A program made the position numbers and the translations under genes. A DNA stretch of 64,000 nt from Paenibacillus catalpae (GTDB lineage Bacteria > Bacillota > Bacilli > Paenibacillales > Paenibacillaceae), in the NCBI RefSeq assembly GCF_900112695.1, contig NZ_FOMT01000002.1, positions 440,479-504,478 of the forward strand, read 5' to 3'. Under the pieces are notes generated by a model. That model made no database searches, had not been told where the DNA came from, and was given only the letters and a program-made list of their open reading frames with translations. Below are positions 35,712 through 43,725 of the stretch, piece by piece (within the stretch, counting starts at the first letter, position 1; the number at the start of each line of letters is the position of its first letter).

Positions 35712-36907
35712 TGGAAGCCATTAATAATGAAGTGGCCAAAGCCTACTTCAGCCAAGAGCTGCTTACCTGGTATAGAAGGATAAAGCGGGATTTGCCATGG
35801 CGGATGAATCAGGATCCATACCGGGTATGGGTGTCTGAGATTATGCTGCAGCAGACCCGTGTAGACACGGTTATTCCTTACTATGAGCGGTTCATGAACA
35901 AGTTTCCGACCGTGCGCGCGCTTGCTGAAGCGCCGGAGCCGGAAGTGCTGAAATGCTGGGAGGGACTTGGCTATTATTCGCGTGCCCGGAACCTGCAGGC
36001 TGGAGCGCGCGAAGTGGTGGAACGGTACGGTGGCGTTGTGCCGGATGACAAAACAGCGGTTGCTGGCTTAAAAGGCGTTGGCCCCTATACAACCGGGGCT
36101 ATTATGAGCATTGCCTTTAATCGCGCGGAGCCTGCGGTTGACGGCAATGTCATGAGGGTTCTGTCCAGATATTTCTGTCTGGAGGAGGATATTGCGAAGC
36201 CGGCCACACGAGTTGGTATTGAAAAGCTAGCGGTATCTCTGATTCCGGAAGGGGCTGCAGGGGATTTCAATCAGGCACTGATGGAGCTGGGAGCGCTTGT
36301 CTGTACGCCAAAATCGCCAAGCTGCCTGCCATGTCCGGTAATGGAGCATTGCGCGGCGCGGCTGGCCGGCCGGGAAACAGAGCTGCCGATCAAGACCAAG
36401 GCGAAGCCGCCTCGTCCGGAAAAACGGGTAGCTGTCATTATTACCGGCACTGGCGTAAATGAAGGCAAGATTCTGGTCCGGCAGCGCCCGGAGACCGGAT
36501 TGCTTGCTCAGATGTGGGAGTTGCCTCATCTGCTCGTGCCGAAGGACCGGGAGTCCGTTATTGAAGCTGCTGGGGAAGAAGGCGGTTTGAGCGCGGCAGA
36601 AGCCGGGGAATGGTTAACCCGCTCGATGGATGAGGAAACTGGCCTTCTTATCCGTCCGCGGCGCTGGTTCATGGATTCGGATCATATCTTCAGCCATATT
36701 CATTGGAAAATGCGGATTTACCTGGCTGATCTTGGTGCTCATGCGGAGCTGGCAGATGCTGCTGGCGCAAGCTTGGCTGCGGAGACGGCTGCTGCTTACG
36801 AAGCTGAAGGCAAACAAGGGGAATACCGCTGGATTGGTCCGGCGGATATGGAGACATTAGCTTTTCCGAATCTATTCCTCCGCATATTGCGGGATTATTG
36901 GACGTAA
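35711..36907 (+). CDS. mutY: A/G-specific adenine DNA glycosylase
   Basis: A 398-residue base-excision enzyme removing adenine opposite 8-oxoguanine. VSEIMLQQTRVDTVIPYY holds the catalytic Glu; GLKGVGPYTTGAIMSIAF is the helix-hairpin-helix, and the Asp follows in AVDGNVMRVLSR. The iron-sulfur cluster cysteines are spaced C-X6-C-X2-C-X5-C from CTPKSPSCLPC. A NUDIX-like C-terminal domain for 8-oxoG recognition follows from about residue 235. GTG start at 35711 overlapping the araC-type stop by one base, with AGAGGTG upstream. Confidence 0.95.
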   Translation: MEAINNEVAKAYFSQELLTWYRRIKRDLPWRMNQDPYRVWVSEIMLQQTRVDTVIPYYERFMNKFPTVRALAEAPEPEVLKCWEGLGYYSRARNLQAGAREVVERYGGVVPDDKTAVAGLKGVGPYTTGAIMSIAFNRAEPAVDGNVMRVLSRYFCLEEDIAKPATRVGIEKLAVSLIPEGAAGDFNQALMELGALVCTPKSPSCLPCPVMEHCAARLAGRETELPIKTKAKPPRPEKRVAVIITGTGVNEGKILVRQRPETGLLAQMWELPHLLVPKDRESVIEAAGEEGGLSAAEAGEWLTRSMDEETGLLIRPRRWFMDSDHIFSHIHWKMRIYLADLGAHAELADAAGASLAAETAAAYEAEGKQGEYRWIGPADMETLAFPNLFLRILRDYWT

Positions 36908-36920
36908 AGGGGACAATAAC

Positions 36921-37553
36921 ATGAGTAAGATGCTGGATTTGCTGCTTGAGAATAAGATTGTTGCGATACTGCGGGGAATTGAAGACTCTGATGCGGATGC
37001 GGCCGGACAAGCTTTGATTGATGGCGGTATTCGTATGATGGAGATTACGATGAACACGCCTGGCGCAGCGGTGATGATTAAACGCTGGCGCAGCCGGTTC
37101 GACGGGCAGGCGGCAGTAGGAGCCGGCACTGTGCTTGATGTGGAGATGGCGAAGACCGCAGTCGATGCAGGGGCGCAGTTCCTTATTTCGCCGAATCTGG
37201 ATGAAGAGGTTGTCCGTTACGGACATGAGAATGGCGTATCGGTATGGCCCGGCGTTATGACGCCAACAGAAATCGTGAAAGCCTGGAAGGCCGGTGCCGA
37301 AGCGGTAAAGCTGTTCCCGATGGGAACGCTTGGCACCAAATACTTAACGGAAATCCGCGGACCGCTTGATTCCATTCCGATTATGGCGACCGGCGGCGTG
37401 GATCTTCATAATATCGCCGACTATTTTGCCGCAGGCGCCAATGCTGTCGGAATGGGAGGCAAGCTGCTGAACCTGGAATGGGTCCGTGAAGGCAGGTTTG
37501 ACCTGATCACCGACCGGGCACGCCAGTTTGTGGAGGCCGTCCGTTCTTTGTAG
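36921..37553 (+). CDS. eda: KHG/KDPG aldolase
   Basis: A 210-residue class I aldolase. NKIVAILRG carries the catalytic glutamate region, GAGTVLDVEMAK follows, and GAEAVKLFPMG holds the Schiff-base lysine; the barrel ends with PIMATGGVD. It splits 2-keto-3-deoxy-6-phosphogluconate to pyruvate and glyceraldehyde-3-phosphate, and can act on 4-hydroxy-2-ketoglutarate. The matching kinase (KdgK) is not in the window. It follows mutY by 13 bases and is convergent with the esterase gene only three bases away, with no terminator seen. Confidence 0.92.
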   Translation: MSKMLDLLLENKIVAILRGIEDSDADAAGQALIDGGIRMMEITMNTPGAAVMIKRWRSRFDGQAAVGAGTVLDVEMAKTAVDAGAQFLISPNLDEEVVRYGHENGVSVWPGVMTPTEIVKAWKAGAEAVKLFPMGTLGTKYLTEIRGPLDSIPIMATGGVDLHNIADYFAAGANAVGMGGKLLNLEWVREGRFDLITDRARQFVEAVRSL

Positions 37554-37556
37554 AAT

Positions 37557-38288
37557 TTAGTTGTGTTTGTGTCCGATATGACGGTCCAGCCACAGCTTGG
37601 ATTGCTCCAGCATCTTGAGCGTGACGTGATGATTGACTCCGCTGTATTCAATCATATGAAGTTGCTCGGATGATACATGGGACATGTTAGTCATGAAATA
37701 CCGCTGGCTGTCGATCGGAACGGTTGTATCTTCTTTGCCGTGAAGCAGCAAGAGCGCCCGCTGATCCTCAAACGTTAATTGCGTAAAAGGGTCATGGGCT
37801 TTAAGCGCCGTTCTCTCCTCTGGAGTGAGCGGCGTTTTTCCCATATATTCAAGGTATTTCTCCTCGAATCTCAGCCACGCACAGGAGCCGTTGATAACGA
37901 CGCCCGCTTGCAAGGAGGCATGTTTGGCAAAGGTGCCTGCAGCGATAAAACCTCCGGCCGAATGCCCGATGATGCCGATACAGCCGCTCGATGCAGAGAG
38001 CTCGTCTATGATCGACCGGGCTTCTTTTACCCCTTGCAGTACAATCTCCAGGAACTGCTTCTCTAATACTTCCGGATTCGCATAATCCAGCTTGCCGCGT
38101 TGTCCGTGATGCAGCAGCTCCGGAACAACAACTTTATATCCCCAGCCTGCGATCAACGATGCAAAGAACTGGTAGCTTTCCATGGAAGAACCCCAGCCAT
38201 GATATAAGAGAACGGTGCCGATTGGCTGCCCGGCAGGCTCCACGAGCAGGCAGGGCACATCTGCAATACTGATTTGATTAGGATTCAT
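37557..38288 (-). CDS. Alpha/beta hydrolase (YitV-like esterase)
   Basis: About 243 residues. LLYHGWGSSMESYQFF is the oxyanion loop, IGIIGHSAGGFIAAG holds the nucleophilic Ser, LLLHGKEDTTVPIDSQ the Asp and SGVNHHVTLKM the His. The pattern recalls the B. subtilis YitV/YtaP esterase group, some with acyl-peptide hydrolase relatives. Start at ATG 38288 (MNPNQIS), where GGAGGGG is close upstream; the in-frame ATG at 38315 has no site. It is the only minus gene here and has an unusual hairpin about 95 bases before it. Confidence 0.85.
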   Translation of the reverse strand: MNPNQISIADVPCLLVEPAGQPIGTVLLYHGWGSSMESYQFFASLIAGWGYKVVVPELLHHGQRGKLDYANPEVLEKQFLEIVLQGVKEARSIIDELSASSGCIGIIGHSAGGFIAAGTFAKHASLQAGVVINGSCAWLRFEEKYLEYMGKTPLTPEERTALKAHDPFTQLTFEDQRALLLLHGKEDTTVPIDSQRYFMTNMSHVSSEQLHMIEYSGVNHHVTLKMLEQSKLWLDRHIGHKHN

Positions 38289-38717
38289 AATTCCCCTCCG
38301 ACAAGTATCAATCACTTCATTAGACTATCATCATTTCCCGCGAAAAGCTTCCTAAACTTCGATGACTTTATAAAAAACAAAGAGCCTGCGGCACGGGGGC
38401 CGCAGGCTGCAAGAGAGAAATATAATAAAGGGGGGTCATGTCTATTATTATAGTTTGTGTAAATGAAAGGAATCTGAGTGCAGTGTTACAGGAAGATTAC
38501 AATGTAGTGACTCTATGAGCATTTACTCAGATAGGGAATCATTTTTCACAGAATGTTTCAACCGTCCATAAAGAGTGTAATAACTAGGCACTGAATAGGA
38601 TTGGACGCGGATAACAGCTATTCTCAAGCAAGCAACACCTTAATCTTGTACATATGGCATTTTTTGCGCACTATTCGGAAAGTCTAAACGTAAGAAAATT
38701 CGGAGGTTGAACAATAG
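38289..38717. other. 429-base gap upstream of opuCA-like gene
   Basis: It holds a strong hairpin at 38383-38408, followed on the minus strand by CTTTGTTTTTTA, and a tiny minus-strand frame across it (see next entry). A TATAAT is present on the minus strand at 38447-38452. No convincing plus-strand promoter of the transporter operon was found; TTGTAC near 38647 is only a weak candidate. The rest shows no gene. Confidence 0.5.
38368..38439 (-). other. Possible 23-codon leader ORF spanning a terminator hairpin
   Basis: ATG at 38437-38439 opens a 23-codon frame (MTPLYYISLLQPAAPVPQ then ALCFL) that runs through the hairpin to TAA at 38368. TATAAT on the same strand ends eight bases before the ATG, so a transcript would be nearly leaderless. 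The terminator lies in the 5' region of the esterase gene. It may be a leader peptide/attenuator or chance. Confidence 0.3.
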
Positions 38718-39947
38718 ATGATCCGATTCGAGAACGTCAAAAAAACATACGATGACGGCTTTGAAGCATTAAAAACAATAAATCTGGAGATTAAAGAGGG
38801 CGAATTGACGGTATTGATTGGTCCCAGCGGCTGCGGCAAGTCCACCCTCATGAAGCATATTAACCGCCTGAACAATCCGACGAGCGGCAAAATCTATATT
38901 CGGGACAAGGACATCTCCAGTATTGATCCCGTTGAGCTGCGCAGAAGCATCGGCTATGTTATTCAAAATGTCGGTCTATTCCCGCATATGAATATCGCGA
39001 AGAATGTAGCGGTCGTGCCAAGACTGCTGAAGTGGGATAAAGAGGTTACCGCGGGCAAGGTTGATGAGCTTCTCAGCATGGTAAATCTGAACCCTGATGT
39101 CTACCGCAATCGGTACCCTTCGGAGCTGAGCGGTGGACAGCAGCAGCGGATTGGCGTTATCCGAGCGCTTGCAGCTGACCCTGACGTTATTTTGCTGGAT
39201 GAGCCGTTTAGCGCACTTGATCCGATAAGCCGGGAACAGCTTCAGGATGAGTTGATCCGCCTTCAGCAGGAGCTGAAGAAGACGATTGTATTCGTAACGC
39301 ATGATATGGATGAAGCGATCAAAATCGCCGATACAATCGTTCTGATGAAGGATGGCAAGGTTGTGCAAACCGGTTCACCTGAGCATATTTTGAGGCATCC
39401 GGCGAATGAGTTTGTCACAAGCTTTATTGGAAAGAAGCATCTGACGAGCGATACGCTTGACCCTGGCCTAACCGTTGATGACGTCATGTCGCTCAACCCG
39501 GTTACGGCTTCTCCTGAACGAGGGATGGCGGCAGCGATCCAATTCATGGAGAGGCATCGGGTCGACTCCTTGATTATTGTTGGTAAAAAAAGAGAGCTGC
39601 TCGGTTATGTTTCTATATTCAACGTACTGAAAGGATATAGACATGAAGACACTCGTCTCGCCGATATCATGAAGCCTTTTGTTCATGTGGTGGAATCCGG
39701 TTCCTCGGTTGCGCTTGCCTTGACGCTGATGAATGAGCACGGCTTGCCTTACGTGCCTGTTGTCCGGGATGGACATCTGGCAGGACTGGTTACGAGGGGG
39801 AGTGTCGTGCGGCATATGGCAGAGATCTATAATCCTGATGAAATGAGTCTGGAGGAGCTTACTGCGGAAGCGGAGAAGCTGAAGGAGGAAGCTCCGAGTG
39901 AGCCGGCAGAGACCCATCAAGATGATGAAAGGGGAGAGCGCTCATGA
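38718..39947 (+). CDS. opuCA: Osmoprotectant ABC transporter ATP-binding protein (OpuCA-like)
   Basis: A 409-residue ATPase. Walker A is GPSGCGKSTL, the signature LSGGQQQRIGV, Walker B VILLDEPFSALDP and the switch VTHDMDEA. After residue 245 come two CBS domains (VDDVMSLNPVT and LADIMKPFVH), which regulate Opu-type transporters by ionic strength. GGAGG precedes the ATG. It powers uptake of betaine, carnitine or choline with the permeases downstream. The stop overlaps the next ATG (ATGA). Confidence 0.92.
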   Translation: MIRFENVKKTYDDGFEALKTINLEIKEGELTVLIGPSGCGKSTLMKHINRLNNPTSGKIYIRDKDISSIDPVELRRSIGYVIQNVGLFPHMNIAKNVAVVPRLLKWDKEVTAGKVDELLSMVNLNPDVYRNRYPSELSGGQQQRIGVIRALAADPDVILLDEPFSALDPISREQLQDELIRLQQELKKTIVFVTHDMDEAIKIADTIVLMKDGKVVQTGSPEHILRHPANEFVTSFIGKKHLTSDTLDPGLTVDDVMSLNPVTASPERGMAAAIQFMERHRVDSLIIVGKKRELLGYVSIFNVLKGYRHEDTRLADIMKPFVHVVESGSSVALALTLMNEHGLPYVPVVRDGHLAGLVTRGSVVRHMAEIYNPDEMSLEELTAEAEKLKEEAPSEPAETHQDDERGERS

Positions 39948-40618
39948 TGGACTGGCTGTCTGAATATGCTTCCTTCTTGACGAGCAGGCAGGAGGATATT
40001 CTAATTGCTCTTCGCGATCATATTTATATTTCTGCCCTTTCGATCATCCTGGGTGCGATTGTTGCGATCCCTGCCGGAGTATGGCTTGCGGGAAGCCGGA
40101 TGGGCTGGCTTAACAGCGTTGTATTTACCATTGCCAATGTGCTGCAGACGATTCCGAGCCTGGCGCTGCTCGCCATATTGATTCCGCTGCTTGGAATCGG
40201 ACGTGCGCCAGCTGTCTTCGCGCTGTTTCTCTATTCGATTATGCCGATTATGCGCAACACGTACTCCGGCTTCAAGGCCGTTGATCCTAATGTGATGGAA
40301 GCGGCCCGCGGGATGGGCTACAGCCGCATGCAGCGACTTCTCCGCGTGCAGCTCCCGCTGTCTTTCCCGTACATTATGTCGGGGCTGCGCGTCACAACGG
40401 TATATATTATCAGCTGGGCAACGCTTGCGACATTAATTGGAGCCGGCGGTCTGGGACAGCTCATCTTCTCCGGTATGGGTGTCAATAAGAAGGAACTGAT
40501 TGTAACCGGAGCTATTCTGGCCGTTATTCTCGCGCTTGCGGCAGATTTTCTGCTGGGACTCGCGGAGAAATGGGTGACGGCCAAGACGAGAAGCGCACCG
40601 GCATCCGGTACGGTATGA
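39944..40618 (+). CDS. opuCB: OpuCB-like osmoprotectant permease
   Basis: A 224-residue membrane permease with about six helices. QTIPSLALLAILIPLLGIG and FLYSIMPIMRNTYSGF, then MEAARGMGYSRMQRLLRVQLP, match the EAA loop contacting the ATPase. Together with the homologue 40 kDa-scale neighbours it builds an Opu type-I importer. ATGA overlap with opuCA, 18 bases before opuCC. Choline, betaine and carnitine are plausible substrates. Confidence 0.9.
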   Translation: MMDWLSEYASFLTSRQEDILIALRDHIYISALSIILGAIVAIPAGVWLAGSRMGWLNSVVFTIANVLQTIPSLALLAILIPLLGIGRAPAVFALFLYSIMPIMRNTYSGFKAVDPNVMEAARGMGYSRMQRLLRVQLPLSFPYIMSGLRVTTVYIISWATLATLIGAGGLGQLIFSGMGVNKKELIVTGAILAVILALAADFLLGLAEKWVTAKTRSAPASGTV

Positions 40619-40636
40619 CAGCAGGAGGAATTGGAA

Positions 40637-41569
40637 ATGCGACATAGGCAGATGCCAATACGGATGAAAGGCATGGCAAGACATGCAACATTCGCGCCGC
40701 TAGCCGCTGCGTTAATCGCTGTTTGTGTCTTTCTATCAGGCTGCGGTAACGGCAACAGGATTATCATCGGGACGCAGACCTTCTCTGAACCAAAGATCCT
40801 CGCGAATATGTATAAGCTCCTCATTGAGGATCGGACGAATATGAAGGTGAAGGTTATGCCTGATCTGGCGACAAGCACGGTTGTGCTTGATGCCTTAACA
40901 AGGGATGACATTCAGATGGCGTCGCTCTATTCGGGGATCATTCTGGATAATTATTTCCCGATTGAGCGCACGAATGACCGGGCCAGTATTTTGAAGCAGG
41001 CACAAGAGGGCTTCGATAAGCATTACGGGCTCAAATGGTTTGATTCCTATGGCTTCGAGAATACGTATGCGTTCACGGTCCGCAAGGAGCTGGCGGAGAA
41101 GGAGCAGCTTCATCAAATATCGGATGTGAAGGACAAGGCACAGTCGATGAGACTTGGCGTCGATACGTCGTGGCTGGAACGTGAAGGTGACGGCTATGAG
41201 GATTTTCAGAAGGTGTATGGCATAACGTTTGGCAAGGTATATCCGATGGAGGTTGCGCTTGTCTACAATGCGATTGCAACCAATAAAATGGACATCGTAG
41301 TCGCTTATTCCACAGACGCACGCCTCAAGCAGTACGAGCTCGTTACGCTCGAGGATGACAAGCATTTCTTCCCGCCTTACGATGCTTCTCCTGTTATTCG
41401 CAAGGAAGTATTGGAGAAGCACCCGGAGCTGCAGGAGGTCATTGACCTTCTCATCGGCAAGCTGGATGCCAAGACAATGATTGATCTGAACTACGAGGTT
41501 GATGTAAATAAACGGAATGAGAAAAGGGTAGCCGAGGAGTATTTGAAAAAGGTTGGATTGCTGAAGTAA
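40637..41569 (+). CDS. opuCC: OpuCC-like osmoprotectant-binding lipoprotein
   Basis: About 310 residues. The signal peptide ends in FLSGCG, giving a lipid-anchored Cys36. The mature part starts IIIGTQTFSEPKILANMYK and includes MKVKVMPDLATSTVVLDAL and NAIATNKMDIVVAYSTD, typical of glycine-betaine/choline-binding proteins (OpuAC family). AGGAGG is eight bases before ATG 40637; a TTG at 40631 would be too close. The N-terminus is longer than usual before the lipobox. It captures the osmoprotectant outside the cell. Confidence 0.9.
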   Translation: MRHRQMPIRMKGMARHATFAPLAAALIAVCVFLSGCGNGNRIIIGTQTFSEPKILANMYKLLIEDRTNMKVKVMPDLATSTVVLDALTRDDIQMASLYSGIILDNYFPIERTNDRASILKQAQEGFDKHYGLKWFDSYGFENTYAFTVRKELAEKEQLHQISDVKDKAQSMRLGVDTSWLEREGDGYEDFQKVYGITFGKVYPMEVALVYNAIATNKMDIVVAYSTDARLKQYELVTLEDDKHFFPPYDASPVIRKEVLEKHPELQEVIDLLIGKLDAKTMIDLNYEVDVNKRNEKRVAEEYLKKVGLLK

Positions 41570-41583
41570 TGGAGTGAAGCGAG

Positions 41584-42216
41584 ATGGAATTGTTTTTCCG
41601 CTATGTGCGAGAAAATTGGGTTGATCTGCTTGTATTCACAGGGCAGCATATTATGATGGTGCTGATTGGCTTGCTGCTAGCGCTTGTCGTTGGCATTCCT
41701 CTTGGGATAATGGCATCGCGAAACCGGGTGAGCGCGCGGATTATTCTAACGGTAGCGAATATCATACAAGTATTCCCGAGTCTGGCGCTCCTGGTGCTCT
41801 TGATGGTTGCCTTTGGGCTTGGGACAACAACCGTTGTTGTTGGATTGTTCTTATATTCGCTGCTTCCGGTCATTCGGAATACGTATGTCGGGTTAACCCA
41901 GGTGGATAAGTCTATTATGGAGGCTGGAAAAGGCGTCGGAATGAGCCCGCTGCAAATTATGATCAATGTCCAGCTGCCGCTAGCCCTGCCATTTATGCTG
42001 ACGGGAATACGAATCGCAGCGGTTATTGCAATTGGTGTAGCAACCATAGCCCCGCTTGTTGGCGGAGACGGTTTGGGACGAGAAATTTATTCGGGTATTA
42101 ACATGAATAACTCCGCTCGTCTGTACGCAGGAGCTATTCCTGCCGCAATTCTTGCACTGCTTGCTGACTTAGCGCTGGAGCGCCTGCAGAATGCGACCCG
42201 AGTTGCCGGAAGATAG
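41584..42216 (+). CDS. opuCD: OpuCD-like osmoprotectant permease
   Basis: A 210-residue permease similar to OpuCB. IMASRNRVSARIILTVANI, QVFPSLALLVLLMVAFGLG and MEAGKGVGMSPLQIMINVQLP mark the permease core and EAA loop. It is the fourth gene of the operon, 14 bases after opuCC. Two different permeases with one ATPase and one binding lipoprotein match the OpuB/OpuC arrangement. A strong terminator follows. Confidence 0.9.
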   Translation: MELFFRYVRENWVDLLVFTGQHIMMVLIGLLLALVVGIPLGIMASRNRVSARIILTVANIIQVFPSLALLVLLMVAFGLGTTTVVVGLFLYSLLPVIRNTYVGLTQVDKSIMEAGKGVGMSPLQIMINVQLPLALPFMLTGIRIAAVIAIGVATIAPLVGGDGLGREIYSGINMNNSARLYAGAIPAAILALLADLALERLQNATRVAGR

Positions 42217-42219
42217 ATA

Positions 42220-42260
42220 AAAGAGAAACCAGCGTCTGTTCCAGATGCTGGTTTCTCTTT
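42220..42260. terminator. Terminator after opuC-like operon
   Basis: A 19-base stem (42220-42238 with 42242-42260, one wobble) with a three-base loop. It begins just past the opuCD stop and also lies at the 3' end of the convergent merR gene. Confidence 0.85.
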
Positions 42261-42274
42261 GCTTTCAATGCTTA

Positions 42275-42667
42275 TTAATTGTCCGGCTGCCGCTTGTTGG
42301 AGTTCTCCAGATTTTTGAAAAAACCGATTTTTTCGTCGATTCTATCCAGCGACCTTTCGAGCTCCGCCATTTGTTCGACAACTTTCCTGCGGTAACTCTC
42401 TATGAATTCCCGCCTTGCTGTTAGGGTAGGAACTTCTTCGCTATTGTTGAAGGAGGCATACTCCTGCATCTCCCGGATAGACATCCCGATTGTCCGAAAA
42501 TAATTGAGAACCTGGAACCATACGATATCGGATTCAGAATACTGGCGATATCCATTATCGTCCCGTGCAATCCCATCAATTAAACCGATTTGCTCATAAT
42601 ACCGCAAGGTGTGAATGCTTAACCCGGTTCTTTCAGAGACTTGTCTGCTCGAATAATATTTTTCCAT
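42275..42667 (-). CDS. MerR-family transcriptional regulator
   Basis: A 130-residue regulator. YYSSRQVSERTGLSIHTLRYY is the MerR HTH start, YRQYSESDIVWFQVLNYFR its second half, and a coiled coil (about 80-120) dimerises it. There are no cysteines for metal or thiol sensing, so a non-metal signal is likely (AdhR/YraB type). It is divergent from an SDR gene and probably activates it through a 19-base-spacer promoter. Confidence 0.88.
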   Translation of the reverse strand: MEKYYSSRQVSERTGLSIHTLRYYEQIGLIDGIARDDNGYRQYSESDIVWFQVLNYFRTIGMSIREMQEYASFNNSEEVPTLTARREFIESYRRKVVEQMAELERSLDRIDEKIGFFKNLENSNKRQPDN

Positions 42668-42697
42668 TTTTTAATTATAGCATCGAATGAAAAGGTA

Positions 42698-42728
42698 TTG
42701 CTATCGAGTGCGCTCTATACTTTATTCT
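42698..42728 (+). promoter_or_regulatory. MerR-type promoter with 19-base spacer (SDR gene)
   Basis: TTGCTA at 42698-42703 and TATTCT at 42723-42728 are 19 bases apart. The spacer holds a GAG-TGCG-CTC quasi-palindrome (42706-42715). An over-long spacer with an operator inside it is the hallmark of MerR-activated promoters. Confidence 0.6.
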
Positions 42729-42771
42729 TACCTTTGTAAGTGAATCATTTCATTCCGGGAGGTATTTATAA

Positions 42772-43653
42772 ATGCGTATTTTTGTCACTGGAGCTACCGG
42801 TTTTATCGGATCGGCGGTTGTTCGCGAGCTTCTCGCCGCAGGGCACGAGGTTGTCGGGCTTGCCCGTTCGGATAAGGCAGTCGAAGCATTAAAAGCCAAT
42901 GGAGCGGATGTACATCGGGGATCCCTGGATGACCTTGAGAGCCTGCGTGACGGAGTCGCCGCGGCGGACGGCGTCATTCACCTCGCTTTCAATCACGATT
43001 TCTTGAATTTTGCGGCTTCTGCCGAGACGGATCGGCTGGCGACCGAGGCGATCGGAGCAGCACTGAAAGGAACAGGAAAGCCGTTCGTGGGTACCTCGGG
43101 TACGTTAATGCTTCCAGCAGGACGCCTTGGGACGGAAGAGGATGCTCCGATTCCGACTACGCCTCGGCGTTCCGAACAAACAGCAATGAAGCTGGTTGAG
43201 CAGGGAGTGCGGTCATCGGTTGTTCGCCTGGCACCGTCTGTACACGGCCTTGGTGATCATGGTTTCGTCAAGGCTCTTATCGACATCGCCCGCAGCAAAG
43301 GCATCTCTGCTTATATCGGCGACGGGTCTAACCACTGGCCGGCCGTGCATCGCCTTGATGCCGCGCGATTGTACCGGCTGGCGGTGGAAGCCGCACCGGC
43401 TGGCGCACGTTTGCATGGGGTTGGCGATGAAGGTATTCCGTTCCGTGATATCGCGGGTGTTATCGGCCGCCATCTAGACCTGCCGGTAGTTGGTATTTCC
43501 CCGGAAGAGGCAGACAGTCACTTTGGCTGGCTTTCCTTCGCCGCCAAAGCCGACAACATGGCGTCGAGTACGCTGACCCAAGAAAGCTTGAACTGGCGTC
43601 CTGTACATGTTGGATTGATCCAGGATCTTGAAGAGGGGCATTATTTCAATTAA
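42772..43653 (+). CDS. Atypical SDR / NAD-dependent epimerase family protein
   Basis: A 293-residue Rossmann protein starting IFVTGATGFIGSAVVRELLA, with IHLAFNHDF and WPAVHRLDAARLYRLA motifs. The usual Tyr-X3-Lys active site of epimerases is not evident in its normal place; RRSEQTAMK stands where YxxxK is expected. So it may be an atypical SDR (NmrA or divinyl-type) reducing an aldehyde or ketone. GGGAGG stands upstream. It is probably the target of the divergent MerR regulator. Confidence 0.85.
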   Translation: MRIFVTGATGFIGSAVVRELLAAGHEVVGLARSDKAVEALKANGADVHRGSLDDLESLRDGVAAADGVIHLAFNHDFLNFAASAETDRLATEAIGAALKGTGKPFVGTSGTLMLPAGRLGTEEDAPIPTTPRRSEQTAMKLVEQGVRSSVVRLAPSVHGLGDHGFVKALIDIARSKGISAYIGDGSNHWPAVHRLDAARLYRLAVEAAPAGARLHGVGDEGIPFRDIAGVIGRHLDLPVVGISPEEADSHFGWLSFAAKADNMASSTLTQESLNWRPVHVGLIQDLEEGHYFN

Positions 43654-43672
43654 CCATGCTTGCGTGTAATAG

Positions 43673-43715
43673 GCAAACAACCTCCAAGCCCGTTCAGGGC
43701 TTGGAGGTTGTTTGC
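43673..43715. terminator. Terminator between SDR and GH2 genes
   Basis: A perfect 19-bp stem (43673-43691 with 43697-43715) around a 5-base loop, with AAACAA/TTGTTT at the base. It serves both convergent genes. Confidence 0.85.
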
Positions 43716-43725
43716 TGTTCATTAA

